Shown here in pieces: positions 41,405 to 41,428 of a stretch of 41,428 bases of DNA (position 1 is its first letter; every line of letters begins with the position of its first letter). Both the position numbers and the translations under genes were made by a program. The stretch comes from Anthoceros angustus (Eukaryota; Streptophyta; Anthocerotopsida; Anthocerotales; Anthocerotaceae). The notes under the pieces are model-generated. The model was not told the origin of the DNA, did no database searches, and was given only the letters and a program-made list of their open reading frames with translations. The stretch is from the NCBI GenBank assembly GCA_010909165.1, contig VJWM01000356.1, positions 1 through 41,428 of the forward strand, given 5' to 3'.

Positions 41405-41428
41405 TATGGTGTTATCCCAACTTTATGC

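Overview
The window looks like repeat-rich nuclear DNA of a land plant. It is almost entirely decayed LTR retrotransposons: Ty3/gypsy copies on both strands and at least three Ty1/copia elements. Between them lie broken pentatricopeptide-repeat (PPR) gene fragments, a broken coiled-coil (transposon-like) protein gene and several tandem repeats. Copia primer-binding sites of the initiator-tRNA-Met type and organelle-type PPR motifs point to a plant. The species cannot be fixed from sequence; a fern or other seed-free plant is my low-confidence guess. There is no intact host gene, rRNA operon, tRNA gene or CRISPR array. Nearly every coding region is cut by small indels, from age, from an unpolished long-read assembly, or from both.

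Layout. 1-3592: two deletion derivatives of one Ty3/gypsy family lying tail to tail (plus strand 1-1214, minus strand 1215-3592). 3593-5730: a GTCCGGAC-rich spacer, then a broken gene for a putative plant transposon-like/coiled-coil protein. 5731-14026: the most complete copy of the same gypsy family. Its order is LTR, leader with repeats and a 5S-rRNA-like segment, gag with zinc knuckle, aspartic protease, cytosine-5 DNA methyltransferase, reverse transcriptase, RNase H, integrase, PHD finger, LTR. 15139-20905: a minus-strand copia element with a very GC-rich leader, flanked by two direct copies of a 400-bp repeat. 21256-22300: minus-strand coiled-coil gene remnant. 22305-29159: a copia element with two 202-bp LTRs. 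29160-31000 and 40265-41404: two related minus-strand PPR pseudogene segments with an internal tandem repeat. 31440-31765: a minisatellite. 32470-38957: a third, heavily decayed copia element. 39050-39170: a scrap of a fourth.

The main discovery candidate is the gypsy family. Its pol region carries a C5-DNA-methyltransferase domain between protease and reverse transcriptase (motifs I, IV, VI, VIII and X in canonical order, spread over several frames). A PHD finger follows the integrase, where chromoviruses usually carry a chromodomain. Remnants of both extra domains also occur in the second copy at 1-545, so they belong to the family and are not a one-off accident. The inferred role is a retrotransposon that brings its own DNA-methylation writer and a chromatin reader that could steer integration. 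Retrotransposon-borne DNMTs have been reported in dinoflagellates and charophyte algae; I know of no description of the methyltransferase plus PHD combination.
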